64,000 bases of DNA from Haemophilus sp. C1. Lineage in GTDB: Bacteria > Pseudomonadota > Gammaproteobacteria > Enterobacterales > Pasteurellaceae. A program made the position numbers and the translations under genes. The notes under the pieces were generated by a model. It saw only the letters and a list, made by a program, of their open reading frames with translations. It was not told the DNA's origin and did not search any database. The DNA lies in contig NZ_LDVZ01000008.1 of the NCBI RefSeq assembly GCF_001276515.1, positions 1 to 64,000 on the forward strand, written 5' to 3'. Position 1 is the stretch's first letter. The number at the start of each line of letters is the position of its first letter. This document shows, piece after piece, positions 42,991 to 52,382 of the stretch.

Positions 42991-44307
42991 ATGTCTACAC
43001 AACTTCGCAATAATCCGATGAAAGTGGCGTTAGCCTCGATGGTCGGTACAGCAATCGAATTTTTTGATTATTATATCTATGCAGCTGCCGCTGTATTAGT
43101 TTTCAATACGCAATTCTTCCACAGCGATGATCCACTTTCTAATGATTTACTTTCTCTTTCTACGCTTGCGCTTGCATTTTTTGCACGTCCTATTGGTTCG
43201 GCATTATTTGGTCACTTCGGCGATAAAATTGGTCGTAAAAAAACCTTGGTTGCCTCCCTTGTTTTAATGGGCGGTTCAACAGTAGTAATTGGTTTACTTC
43301 CTAACTATGCTCAAATCGGTATCTGGGCACCGATTTTGCTTTGCGTATGCCGTGTTGGTCAAGGTATTGGACTCGGTGGCGAATGGGGCGGTGCAGCTTT
43401 AGTTGCAACAGAAAATGCGCCAGAGGGTAAACGTGCGTGGTACGGTACTTTTCCTCAATTAGGTGCGCCAATTGGTTTATTTGTCGCTAATGGAACGTTC
43501 TTCTTAGTTAGCTATTTACTTGGTCATAATGCACTTGTTGAATGGGCGTGGCGTATTCCGTTTGTATCTTCTATTTTATTAGTTGCAGTTGGCTTATATG
43601 TTCGCTTAACTTTACACGAAAGCCACGTATTTGTGGAAGCAGAGCAAAAAGGCAAAAAATTGAATGCACCAGTGAGTGTTGTGTTTACCAAACACTTAAA
43701 ACCAATGATCATTGGTACATTTATTATGGTGGCAACTTATTCTCTGTTTTACATTATGACGGCTTTTGCTCAGGCATATTCTCGAACCGCGCCAAAGCTT
43801 TCTGAAGCAGGTTATGCGCTTGGCTTAGGTATCCCAGCAAATACCTTTACTGGTTTGTTATTAATTAGTGCCATTGTATTTGGTATTTTTATCAGTATTT
43901 CTGGTGTTTATGCCGATAAAATTGGTCGCCGTAAATGGTTAATTTGGGTGACTGTAGCTATTGGTGTGCTTGGTTTAACCATGCCATTATTCTTAGAAAA
44001 TGGTACACCAGTTAGCGTATTTGTATTTTTAGTGATTGGTATGGCGATTATGGGAATGACATTTGGTCCAATGGCTGCGTTATTACCAGAATTATTCCCA
44101 ACGGAAGTGCGTTATTCAGGTGCCTCTCTTGCCTATAATTTAGCATCAATTATTGGTGCAACGATTGCGGCGATGATTTCTTTAAAAATTAATGCGTCAT
44201 TTGGTGTGATGGGCGTAGGGATTTATTTAGCAATCAATGCCCTCATGACGCTATTGGCATTATTAGCGTCAAAAGAAACTAAAAACGTAGATTTAACACA
44301 AATCTAA
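42991..44307 (+). CDS. MHS-family (ProP/ShiA-type) major facilitator transporter
   Basis: The 438-residue protein has twelve predicted helices. The MHS-family loop motif FGDKIGRKKTL lies between helices 2 and 3, and its second-half counterpart YADKIGRRKW lies between helices 8 and 9. The start STAIEFFDYYIY-like region (ASMVGTAIEFFDYYIYAAAA) is typical of the family, which takes up osmolytes, shikimate or other organic acids by proton symport. The substrate cannot be assigned. It ends 32 bases before IS copy 4. Confidence 0.85.
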   Translation: MSTQLRNNPMKVALASMVGTAIEFFDYYIYAAAAVLVFNTQFFHSDDPLSNDLLSLSTLALAFFARPIGSALFGHFGDKIGRKKTLVASLVLMGGSTVVIGLLPNYAQIGIWAPILLCVCRVGQGIGLGGEWGGAALVATENAPEGKRAWYGTFPQLGAPIGLFVANGTFFLVSYLLGHNALVEWAWRIPFVSSILLVAVGLYVRLTLHESHVFVEAEQKGKKLNAPVSVVFTKHLKPMIIGTFIMVATYSLFYIMTAFAQAYSRTAPKLSEAGYALGLGIPANTFTGLLLISAIVFGIFISISGVYADKIGRRKWLIWVTVAIGVLGLTMPLFLENGTPVSVFVFLVIGMAIMGMTFGPMAALLPELFPTEVRYSGASLAYNLASIIGATIAAMISLKINASFGVMGVGIYLAINALMTLLALLASKETKNVDLTQI

Positions 44308-44340
44308 TCCTAGTTAAGAAAAAAGAGCGGTGAAAATTTG

Positions 44341-44395
44341 ATCTGCACTCTAAAAGTTGGACTCAACAACCAACAATTGAGGTGCAGATTTTTTT
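44341..44395 (+). terminator. IS-end hairpin behind the MHS transporter gene
   Basis: ATCTGCACT (44341-44349) pairs with GGTGCAGAT (44381-44389, one wobble). An inner AGTTGG/CCAAC stem supports it. A run of seven T follows, and then the orfA start codon. It should stop transcription entering from the transporter gene. Confidence 0.75.
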
Positions 44396-44719
44396 ATGGG
44401 TAAACATTACACAATAGAATTTAAATTACAGGCTTTCCACTCTATTTTGAATGGGAAAATGAGTATCAGAGAAGCTGCGTGTTTTTACAATATTCCTTCC
44501 AACTCCCTAGTCTGTACGTGGTTGAAACGGTTTGAAAAAAGTGGCATAAAAGAACTTATTCCCCGTAAACCATCAGGACGACCGCCGATGAAACCCAAAT
44601 ATGCAAAAATGCCACCTCTACCCAAAACTGAAGAAGAGCCTTTACGCCTGAGAATTTTACAGCTTGAAGCCTACCTAAATGAATTGAGAAGGCTCAGATT
44701 TCAGTACGAAGCCGAGTAA
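44396..44719 (+). pseudogene. IS3-family transposase OrfA, copy 4
   Basis: The 107-residue frame MGKHYTIEFKLQAFHSIL encodes the N-terminal helix-turn-helix (SIREAACFYNIPSNSLVCTWLKRFEKSG) and PRKPSGRPPMKPKYAKMPP, then part of the leucine-rich helix. It ends early compared with a full OrfA: the zipper part EAYLNELRRLR is cut short by a stop. The downstream orfB is broken, so no active transposase is expected. Confidence 0.75.
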
Positions 44720-45340
44720 AGGAAATTATCCAAAGGTTAAGAACGTACCCATTAAAATGGCTTTTAGGATTTGTACGGTTAGCACGTAGTGCATTTTTTG
44801 CTAAACTTCAGATTAAACTGGATAAGGGGCGTAGCTGAAAAAGGCCATTAAACGCATCAAAGCCAATTATCCTGATTATGGCTACCGAAGTGTTCAGCCT
44901 GTCTGCCAACGGTAAAGCACAAGAAAATCCAACTTCTAATGCGGTACTTGGACGCCAAGTGCGGTTAAGAAAACGCAAGAAATTCATGACCTATCGAGAC
45001 ACAATAGGCCATATTGTCCCGAATCGTTTTGAGCGTAATTTTACGATAACTGCCCCGAATCAAAAATGGGTAACGGTAAAGCAAAAGATGGGGCACAAGT
45101 CAATGTTAAACATGGCGGGCAAACGCCAGAATAAGGTTGAGGGCTTGATTTAACATTCAGACCAAGGCTGGCTGTATCAGATGAGTGCTTATCGTAGAAT
45201 ACTTGTCGAGCAGGATATAACTCAATAAAACGAAAGAATAGACAGGTGAATAGGTAAGGGATTATTTGGACTATTATAACCACCGTCGGATCCAACTGAA
45301 ATTAAAAGGACGGAGTCCGATACAATATCGTTGTCAGTCC
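44720..45340 (+). pseudogene. Remnant of IS3-family transposase OrfB, copy 4
   Basis: Short stretches match the OrfB of IS150-type elements in alternating frames: RIKANYPDYGYRSVQ near 44850-44900, RKRKKFMTYRDTIGHIVPNRFERNF near 44970-45035 in two parts, and NQKWVT at about 45058. The final typical SPIQYR motif appears near 45318-45335. Frameshifts and deletions separate the pieces. Confidence 0.7.
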
Positions 45341-45342
45341 TT
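45304..45342 (-). terminator. IS-end hairpin behind loiP
   Basis: On the minus strand AAGGAC pairs with GTCCTT (plus 45337-45342 and 45306-45311), with an inner CGATA/TATCG stem, then TTTTAATT. It lies about 50 bases past the loiP stop. The structure is looser than at the other IS ends. Confidence 0.5.
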
Positions 45343-45391
45343 GAATTTATCGTCCAGATTTTGAGGCAGATCATTTTTTGACTAAATTTAT

Positions 45392-46171
45392 TTAGCCATT
45401 TTTATCTTTAGCGGCTTTATAAAGCTCCATCGCTTCAGGCAATAAACGTTGTAAGTTTTCTTGACGGGACTGATCACTAGGATGAGTAGAGGCTAATGCA
45501 TCAAGAGCCCCTCGAGAACCACCAGACACTTTTGCCATTTTTTGCCACAATCCTGGTGTTACCTGTGGATTATATCCAGAACGAGCCATTAACATTAGCC
45601 CTACTTCATCTGCTTCAGTTTCAGCACTACGAGAATAAGGTTTATCTAAAGCAAAATCTTTAGTAAGCGAAACCAAATCAGTCACATCCGTCCCAACTGC
45701 AATAGATAATGCTGTTCCACCGATAGCTCCGACAATATTACTAACCGTTCCAAAGTTAGTTTTGGCTTTACCGTGCTCTTTTAATGCATGAGCCATTTCA
45801 TGCCCCATTACAACCGCGATTTCGTTATCATTAAGTTGTAAAGTATCAACTAACCCAGTATAGAACGCCATTTTACCACCAGGCATTGCCCAAGCATTGA
45901 GTTCTTTTGACTTAATAACATTAATTTGCCAGTTAAATTGTTGCCCAGTTTCATTAGCTTGGTTTGCATAATTCACCATTTTATGAAACACATGGTGAAT
46001 TCGTTTTGCGGTATTTGATGAAGTATCAATTGCACCCTGCGTACGAATTTTTCCCATTTCTTGTGCATAGCTACTCGCAGCCTCTCGATTTATAGAAGCC
46101 GAATCTGCACAAGCCGTTATAAGCGAACTAGCTAATAAAGCAAAAGCAAAACTTTTAAGTTGTTTTTTCAT
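45392..46171 (-). CDS. loiP: M48-family metalloprotease lipoprotein (LoiP-like)
   Basis: The 259-residue precursor starts MKKQLKSFAFALLASSLITAC, split by a lipobox near SLITAC (Cys about residue 21). The zinc-protease motif MGHEMAHALKEH has the HExxH core, with the third ligand Glu in ETEADEVGLMLM. This matches E. coli LoiP (YggG), an outer-membrane protease working with BepA. The start at 46171 gives the signal peptide; the open frame reaches 46255. Confidence 0.87.
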   Translation of the reverse strand: MKKQLKSFAFALLASSLITACADSASINREAASSYAQEMGKIRTQGAIDTSSNTAKRIHHVFHKMVNYANQANETGQQFNWQINVIKSKELNAWAMPGGKMAFYTGLVDTLQLNDNEIAVVMGHEMAHALKEHGKAKTNFGTVSNIVGAIGGTALSIAVGTDVTDLVSLTKDFALDKPYSRSAETEADEVGLMLMARSGYNPQVTPGLWQKMAKVSGGSRGALDALASTHPSDQSRQENLQRLLPEAMELYKAAKDKNG

Positions 46172-46292
46172 AAATAACCCTTTTTTGAACTGACGCTGAT
46201 TATATGAATTAATTATTTTTTGTCGATATAAATATATTGCACTTTCCTTTTGCACTACTATAATAGTGCAAATTTATTTTTAGAGGCATTTT

Positions 46293-47549
46293 ATGACACA
46301 ACACAAATCCCCATCTCTCTTAGGCGGTGCGATGATCATCGCTGGTACAGCAATTGGTGCGGGCATGCTGGCTAACCCAACTTCAACGGCGGGTGTATGG
46401 TTTATTGGTTCGATTCTCGCTTTAATTTATACTTGGTTTTGTATGACCACATCAGGATTAATGATCCTAGAAGCTAATCTGCATTATCCAACAGGTTCAA
46501 GTTTTGACACCATCGTTAAAGATTTATTAGGAAAAAGTTGGAATATTATCAACGGTCTTTCTGTTGCTTTCGTCTTGTATATTTTGACTTACGCCTACAT
46601 AACCTCAGGCGGAGGCATTACACAAAATCTGCTCAACCAAGCATTCAGTTCTGCTGAAAATGCGGTGGATATTGGAAGAACTTCAGGATCTTTAATTTTC
46701 TGCCTTATTCTTGCCGCCTTTGTATGGATTTCAACTAAGGCGGTAGATCGTTTCACAACCCTGTTAATTGTCGGGATGGTTATCGCTTTTTTCCTTTCTA
46801 CCATTGGTTTATTAAGCTCTGTAAAAACAGCAGTTTTATTCAATACCGCTGCTGAAAGCGAGCAAACATATTTACCTTATTTATTGACCGCACTTCCAGT
46901 TTGTCTCGTGTCGTTTGGTTTCCACGGAAATGTCCCGAGTCTCGTCAAATATTACGATCGTGATGGTCGTCGTGTGATGAAATCAATCTTTATTGGTACG
47001 GGATTAGCACTTGTGATTTATGTTTTATGGCAACTTGCTGTGCAAGGTAATTTGCCACGCACCGAATTTGCTCCGGTAATTGAAAAAGGCGGCGATGTTT
47101 CCGCATTACTAGAGGCGTTACATAAATATATTGAAGTAGAATACCTTGCCGTCGCATTAAATTTCTTTGCTTATATGGCGATTGCTACGTCATTCTTAGG
47201 CGTAACTTTAGGATTATTTGACTATATTGCGGATCTGTTTAAATTTGACGACAGCTTGTTAGGACGAACAAAAACCACATTAGTGACATTTTTACCACCA
47301 CTATTATTAAGTTTACAATTCCCTTATGGCTTTGTGATTGCCATTGGTTATGCAGGATTAGCAGCAACCATTTGGGCTGCAATCGTACCAGCACTTCTTG
47401 CTAAAGCAAGCCGTCAAAAGTTCCCACAAGCGAGTTATAAAGTTTACGGTGGCAATTTTATGATTGGCTTTGTGATCTTATTCGGTGTGTTAAACATTGT
47501 GGCACAAGTCGGTGCAAACTTAGGATGGTTTGCCAATTTCACAGGATAA
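46293..47549 (+). CDS. mtr: Aromatic amino-acid permease, tryptophan-specific Mtr type
   Basis: The 418-residue membrane protein belongs to the HAAAP family of proton-coupled aromatic amino-acid permeases. Blocks shared with E. coli Mtr include SPSLLGGAMIIAGTAIGAGM, SGLMILEANLHYPTGSSFDTI and ALPVCLVSFGFHGNVPSLVKYY. Eleven hydrophobic segments are evident. Mtr is preferred over TyrP because of these shared blocks. It ends 30 bases before IS copy 5 and is divergent from loiP. Confidence 0.87.
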   Translation: MTQHKSPSLLGGAMIIAGTAIGAGMLANPTSTAGVWFIGSILALIYTWFCMTTSGLMILEANLHYPTGSSFDTIVKDLLGKSWNIINGLSVAFVLYILTYAYITSGGGITQNLLNQAFSSAENAVDIGRTSGSLIFCLILAAFVWISTKAVDRFTTLLIVGMVIAFFLSTIGLLSSVKTAVLFNTAAESEQTYLPYLLTALPVCLVSFGFHGNVPSLVKYYDRDGRRVMKSIFIGTGLALVIYVLWQLAVQGNLPRTEFAPVIEKGGDVSALLEALHKYIEVEYLAVALNFFAYMAIATSFLGVTLGLFDYIADLFKFDDSLLGRTKTTLVTFLPPLLLSLQFPYGFVIAIGYAGLAATIWAAIVPALLAKASRQKFPQASYKVYGGNFMIGFVILFGVLNIVAQVGANLGWFANFTG

Positions 47550-47612
47550 GTTTTACTCGATACAATAAAGGTGTATAACTGATTAACTCTCAAAAAGTTA
47601 GATTGTTAAATT

Positions 47613-47652
47613 AAGGACTGAGTTCTGTAACTCACAGGGCTTAGTCCTTTTA
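47613..47652 (+). terminator. IS-end hairpin acting as mtr terminator
   Basis: AAGGACTGAG (47613-47622) pairs with CTTAGTCCTT (47640-47649), with an inner CTGT/ACAG pair, and is followed by TTTA. It lies about 60 bases after the mtr stop. Confidence 0.75.
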
Positions 47653-47732
47653 TTTTACACTGAAAGCAATTTTTACTGTGTTAAAGATCAAAAATTGATC
47701 ACTTGTTGTTTAAATGACGGGGGATTTAACCA

Positions 47733-47788
47733 TAAAAAATTTGCACCTTAATCAGTTGATTGTTTCGTTCAACTTTTGGGGTGCAAAT
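47733..47788 (-). terminator. IS-end hairpin acting as iga terminator
   Basis: On the minus strand ATTTGCACC pairs with GGTGCAAAT (plus 47780-47788 and 47739-47747) and TTTTTT follows. Compared with copy 2 both arms have changed (C to T and G to A), keeping the pair. It lies 45 bases after the iga stop. Confidence 0.78.
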
Positions 47789-47834
47789 CATACATAGGGC
47801 TTTGCAATCTATAACGCTAATTCAAATAGGCGTA

Positions 47835-50800
47835 TTAAAAACTAAAACTTAGTTTTACTTCAGCAGCTTTTTGTTTCTCTGCTTGTTTAGCTTTTGTTAA
47901 TCCGCCAATTAAACTTAATTTTACATTATGGTATTTCAATTTAAGGCCAGCATTATATTGTTGTTGATTTTCAACGTTGTAAGAAAAATCATATCCATTT
48001 ACATTAATTTTTCCGTTTCCTTGATTTACATCATATCGAGCAGATAAAATTGGTGTAATAGAAAACTCACCTAAGTTATAGGTATAACTTAAATCAAGTT
48101 GAGCAAAGGTTGTTTTGACGGATATAGGGCTTACTTTAATGCGATCTTGACCTAATGCAAAATTAGAGCTTGATAAGTAGCCATAACGAATACCTACACT
48201 TGGTTTAACCCTAAAATTCCCTATGTTAAACGCTTTGCCAGTTATTAAGCCTATTTGTGTTGTATGACGATCAAATTTAGCATTATTATTGGTTTGTAGG
48301 TTGCTTTGGAACTTGCCGTAGCCTAAATCAATGCCCAAATACCAATGATTATCCGCATAATATTTAGAATAGAAATTAACTTGTGCTAGAGTATTTTTAC
48401 TTGTTGCCTCATCAAGGCTGTTACTATTCCGAACATAAGTCAATATACCACCTAGCTGAATATTTCTCGTCACAGATTTATCTAAGCCTAATTGGCTTCT
48501 TACACTTTGAGAACTAAAACGACGATATTGGCTTGAGGAATAATTTTCGTTCATCAAAGAATTAGATACCCAAACGCTATATTGCCCCTCATTATTTATT
48601 TCTAGTTGATTAATATGTTGAGAAATCGCTTTTCCAACATTTAATGCAACAAATTGTGCTTTTGCCATTGAGTCAGAAAGTACAGCATTGGTGTTTTTAC
48701 TAATGAGATCTCGCAGTTCAGGTTGAGTTTTTTCTGATTTGCCTGCTTCAGGCTGAGTAGAATTATCAGTCACACTCACTTCTAGTGGAGCGGTTTCCTC
48801 AGGGCGTTTTTCAGACGTTACTGTTTCTGCCGCCGTATTTTCAGGTTGAGCTGTTTCTGATTTATTTACTTCAGACTGAGAGGAAGTTTCAGTCTCTTCA
48901 GATTTATTTTGCGGTTCAACAGCCTCTACTTTTTTGTAAGTAATAATATAAGCATTTTTTCCGCTCGATTTCATTTCGGTCGCAATTAATCCATTAAAAG
49001 ATTTTTTATTTTTATCAAGTGAATTATTAAATGCGGATTTTAATACAACGTATTCTGCTAAGATTTCCCCATCTGGGCTTTTATGTGTAATCATTACTTG
49101 TTCAGGTATATCAATAACAATTGAATGTCCTGTGCCAGTTCTATTAAAATCGTTATCTTGATTTTTTGTGGCTACATTGGTGGTCGTCGCAGAATTTGGA
49201 GTGGGTAGAGGAGTATCAACAACATTAACCGTTTCTTCATTTTTATGATCTACTTGAGTAGCCTCTGTGGTTTGATGTCTTTTTTCAACTTCTGAATTAT
49301 ATAAGCGATAAATTCCATTATCTTTACGTAATTCATATTTCCAAGCACCTAAATCAACGGTATTCCCAACTAATGACACATTTAATTTAAAATCACCTGA
49401 AGCAGAGTTTTTTACCACTACTTTATCGCCTTGCTTATCAGTAAGATCAGTCAAGTAATAGAAATGCCCATTGCCTGATAAGTTATTCACAGTCAGCGTG
49501 TTATATTTTTTCACACTGTTTTCATTCTCTGCTGTATTTAAATGAATATGTCCATTGTCTACATTTAAGTGATTAACATTGCTATCGTCAGTTAAATACC
49601 ATTTACTATTTTCGGTTAAACGTACTTGGCTGTTTCCACCTGCCTGAATTGAGCCATGAAAATTGGCTTTGCCTAAGGTAAAGTTTGCACTCTCGGTTAA
49701 ATTTACATTACCGCGCAAATTAGTTGGATTAAAACTATTGAGTGCTTTTGTAGATAAAGTACCATTATGGCAAGTCACATAGCCTGTATAGTCAGAACGC
49801 ACACAGACCGTATCCCCAGCTTTATAGCCAATATGCACTTGAGCATTATCTGAGGCTGTGACATTAGAAGTAATATTTGCAATATTGCGTCCTGAATAAA
49901 GGGTGGCATTGCCACTCACTTTTATTACGGTTGCTTTAAAAGTGCGGTCAATCCAGTCATTTTCTACCACCACTTCATTATTTTCAGTAAAGTGTTGATC
50001 TTTTTCCGTTGAAGAAATATTAGCAATATCTCTTGCGTGTGGTGTTGGTCTGCCGGAAAGGAATAATGTACCTTTTTCAACTTTTAATTCACCGTTAAGG
50101 TTTGTTCCGCCTGTCAATAAAAAGCGATTTTGATCGGTTTTACCGCTAAAAGTGATATTTAATTCACCATTTGTGCCTTTACCATCATCTTCACCAAAGT
50201 AGCCATTAAAACCATTCATACGCTCATTGTTGATATGATTCATTACATTTATTTTGGCATCTGTTTCATTTTCACCCATATATAGCCAATCTTGATTATT
50301 TTCTTTTCCATTACAAGGCATTTCAGCACGAGGACTAGAACCTCTTTTTAAGGCATAATATATTCTACATTCACTACTATAATAGAGGTGTTTACCATAT
50401 GGCACAGGAGTAACTCGTAAAGGGTTTTCTTCATCTCGTGGTTGCATCGTATATATTTGATTAATTTGATTTAAATTTGTAATCAAATTATCCCCAGTAA
50501 TAGTTACATTAGAGGATTTACTGGTATTGTGATTAACTAATCTAGCCCCCTCATCCATATTTCTAATATGATCAAATTTAAGTGAATTACCGTTTAAATC
50601 TAATCGTCCCCCTCTAAAACCAAAATAAATTGAATCAGGTTTAATCTGTTTATCATCTGTAAGTATAACTGTTGGGCGACCGCTCAAAATTCCTAGTTGT
50701 GCAAAATCCAGTACTTTATTATTGGTGTCAGCTTGCTGTTTTAAGATAACGATACCGTCACCAACTTTAAGCAATCCTTTATTTTCTCCCTTTCCTTCAA

Positions 50801-52142
50801 CAACTAATGTACCTTTACCAATTTTTGCTAAACGATCAGATGTTGGATTATGTAGTTTCCAAACAACTTCTTTTCCTTCATCAACAGAAATCCCAGCCCC
50901 TTTCCAAGTAGTATCATTGGAAGTGCCTTCAACTGTATAATTACCCTTAAAGAACAATCCACCTGCGCCTTGATTGATATTATTCTCTAAAGTAATTGTT
51001 CCATTTCCATTAAAGGTCACATTCTTGTTATTTATCTTATTCAAAGAAGTAGCATCATTATAAATAACACTTGAGTCATTTGAAGTTTTCCAATTATAGG
51101 ATTCTGAAGAGCCTGTTAATGAACCCGCATCATTTTTCTTATAAATTTCTTCTGCAAATTTTGGCTTATAAATATTCCATTCTTGCCAAGATTTTTTCTT
51201 ATACCCTCCCCAAAAATCATAAGCACCAAGGAAAAGCCATTTCTCTTTAGATTTATCATAAACAAATAACGGTGAGCCACTATCTCCCAAGACAGCATAA
51301 TTAGTAAGCGGTTTACGAGATAATATCTTTTTTGGATCGTTATGATCTTCGGTTGAATCACCAAACCCAATGAGTCCATCGTCTGTATGATTCACTTTAT
51401 AAGGCGTTCCAGCAATACCATAAGTATAGGCGTCACCAACCAATTTTAGATTATCCCCTCCAACTTCATGGTTATCTAAAATTAAGCTGTAATTATCTCC
51501 TTTTTTATAAATAAATTGACTACCACTTCCAAGTCTTACAAAAGCAGGATATTTATCGGTGTTGTTATATTCGCCCTTATTGCTACTTTCGGTTGATGGC
51601 TCAATAGGAGCGACTTCGGTCACAAATTTATCAAGGCGCGGCATATAGTAGTCTTCACGGCGTTTTTGAGAATGTTCTTCTTTAGTTATAGGATCTCTCG
51701 TCAATTCAGAAGGAAAACTATTTTTTTCAACGGTGTAATATCGGTTTTCTTCGGACGATACATCTCGGTGTGACTTAGCATTACCTCGTTCTCTATGTCC
51801 ATTCAAATTCCCAAAATGAAGTTCACTCACATTATCACCAACGTGTTTTACGCCTACTACATATTGTGGATTCACCAAGGTGGCAATTCGTTTATCTACA
51901 TCTACCACGCTAAAATCAATCATCGGAATACCGTTAGGTAAGGCAGTGCCCAAATCTTTATTATTTTTATCTTTTACCAGCATATTTGTTGCCCCCACAG
52001 AGAACATTCCTTTGTTTTCTGAAAAATCACGGAATATTTGATAATCCACATCGTCTCTAACTAACGCGGCTTCTGTATAAGGGATTAGTGCATAGGCGAC
52101 AGTTAGGGCAATAAAATTAAGTTTGAATTTTTTATTTAGTAT
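47835..52142 (-). pseudogene. iga: IgA1 protease autotransporter with apparent start-codon loss
   Basis: The frame encodes an S6-family autotransporter that would cleave human IgA1. Read from the expected first codon at 52142 it has 1435 codons: signal peptide ([18 protein letters not shown], ending near TEA/ALVRDD), protease domain with GDSGSP at codons 286-291 (Ser288 nucleophile), beta-helix passenger, Glu/Ser/Thr-rich linker and a C-terminal barrel ending KLSFSF. The ribosome-binding site AAGGA is in place. However, the expected ATG reads ATA, and a TAA lies nine codons upstream with no ATG, GTG or TTG between. The first standard in-frame start is GTG at 52049, inside mature protein, so that product would lack a signal peptide. 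No other stop is present. It is rather short: I recall about 1700 residues in Rd. Confidence 0.85.
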
Positions 52143-52325
52143 GTTGGCTGTCCTTATAAATTGATTTTAAAAAGTAGATTTTATAGGACCAGTTTTATAT
52201 TACGGCTATGAGGTGATTCAAATCTTGGAGATGTGTTGCGGTGTTAATTTGCTAGTTTTATTTTAGGGGAGTTTTTTTACCATAAATTGTTTAAAAAGTG
52301 AATCATATTCACCAATAAATTACTG

Positions 52326-52344
52326 GCTAATGATAATTATGTAA
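52326..52344. promoter_or_regulatory. Weak Fur-box-like sequence upstream of iga
   Basis: The sequence GCTAATGATAATTATGTAA matches the 19-base Fur consensus at about 13 positions and sits in the recF-iga spacer, roughly 185 bases upstream of the iga start. In an A/T-rich genome such matches are common, so this is only a candidate. Confidence 0.25.
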
Positions 52345-52382
52345 CTTTTAAAAATTCAATTATTTTTCACCGCACTTTTGAT

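Larger units (their letters stand above)
44339..45373 (+). mobile_element. IS3-family element, copy 4 (related but distinct, decayed)
   Basis: The element runs from TGATCTGCACTCTAAAAGTT to GAGGCAGATCA, 1035 bp. OrfA differs clearly from copy 2, so this is a second lineage with the same end organisation. An orfB-like part with GYRSVQPVC, KKFMTYRDTIGHIV and NQKWVT is readable in pieces. An uptake signal lies at 44957. No target-site duplication is obvious. It lies between the convergent ends of the transporter gene and loiP. Confidence 0.8.
47580..47790 (-). mobile_element. MITE-like IS3-family derivative, copy 5 (211 bp)
   Basis: Both ends of the copy 2 type element are kept while the interior is gone. 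The right end is at 47580-47665 with its GGACTGAG hairpin. The left end is at about 47670-47790 and includes the start of orfA (SPVI-like scrap) and the GGTGCAAAT hairpin. It therefore has the form of a miniature, non-coding derivative. It fills the gap between convergent mtr and iga. Confidence 0.8.

Noticed and set aside
52049..52051. GTG at 52049 as the true start of the IgA1 protease
   Set aside because: It would remove the signal peptide and the first residues of the mature protease, and no good ribosome-binding site precedes it; the conserved signal peptide is encoded just upstream.
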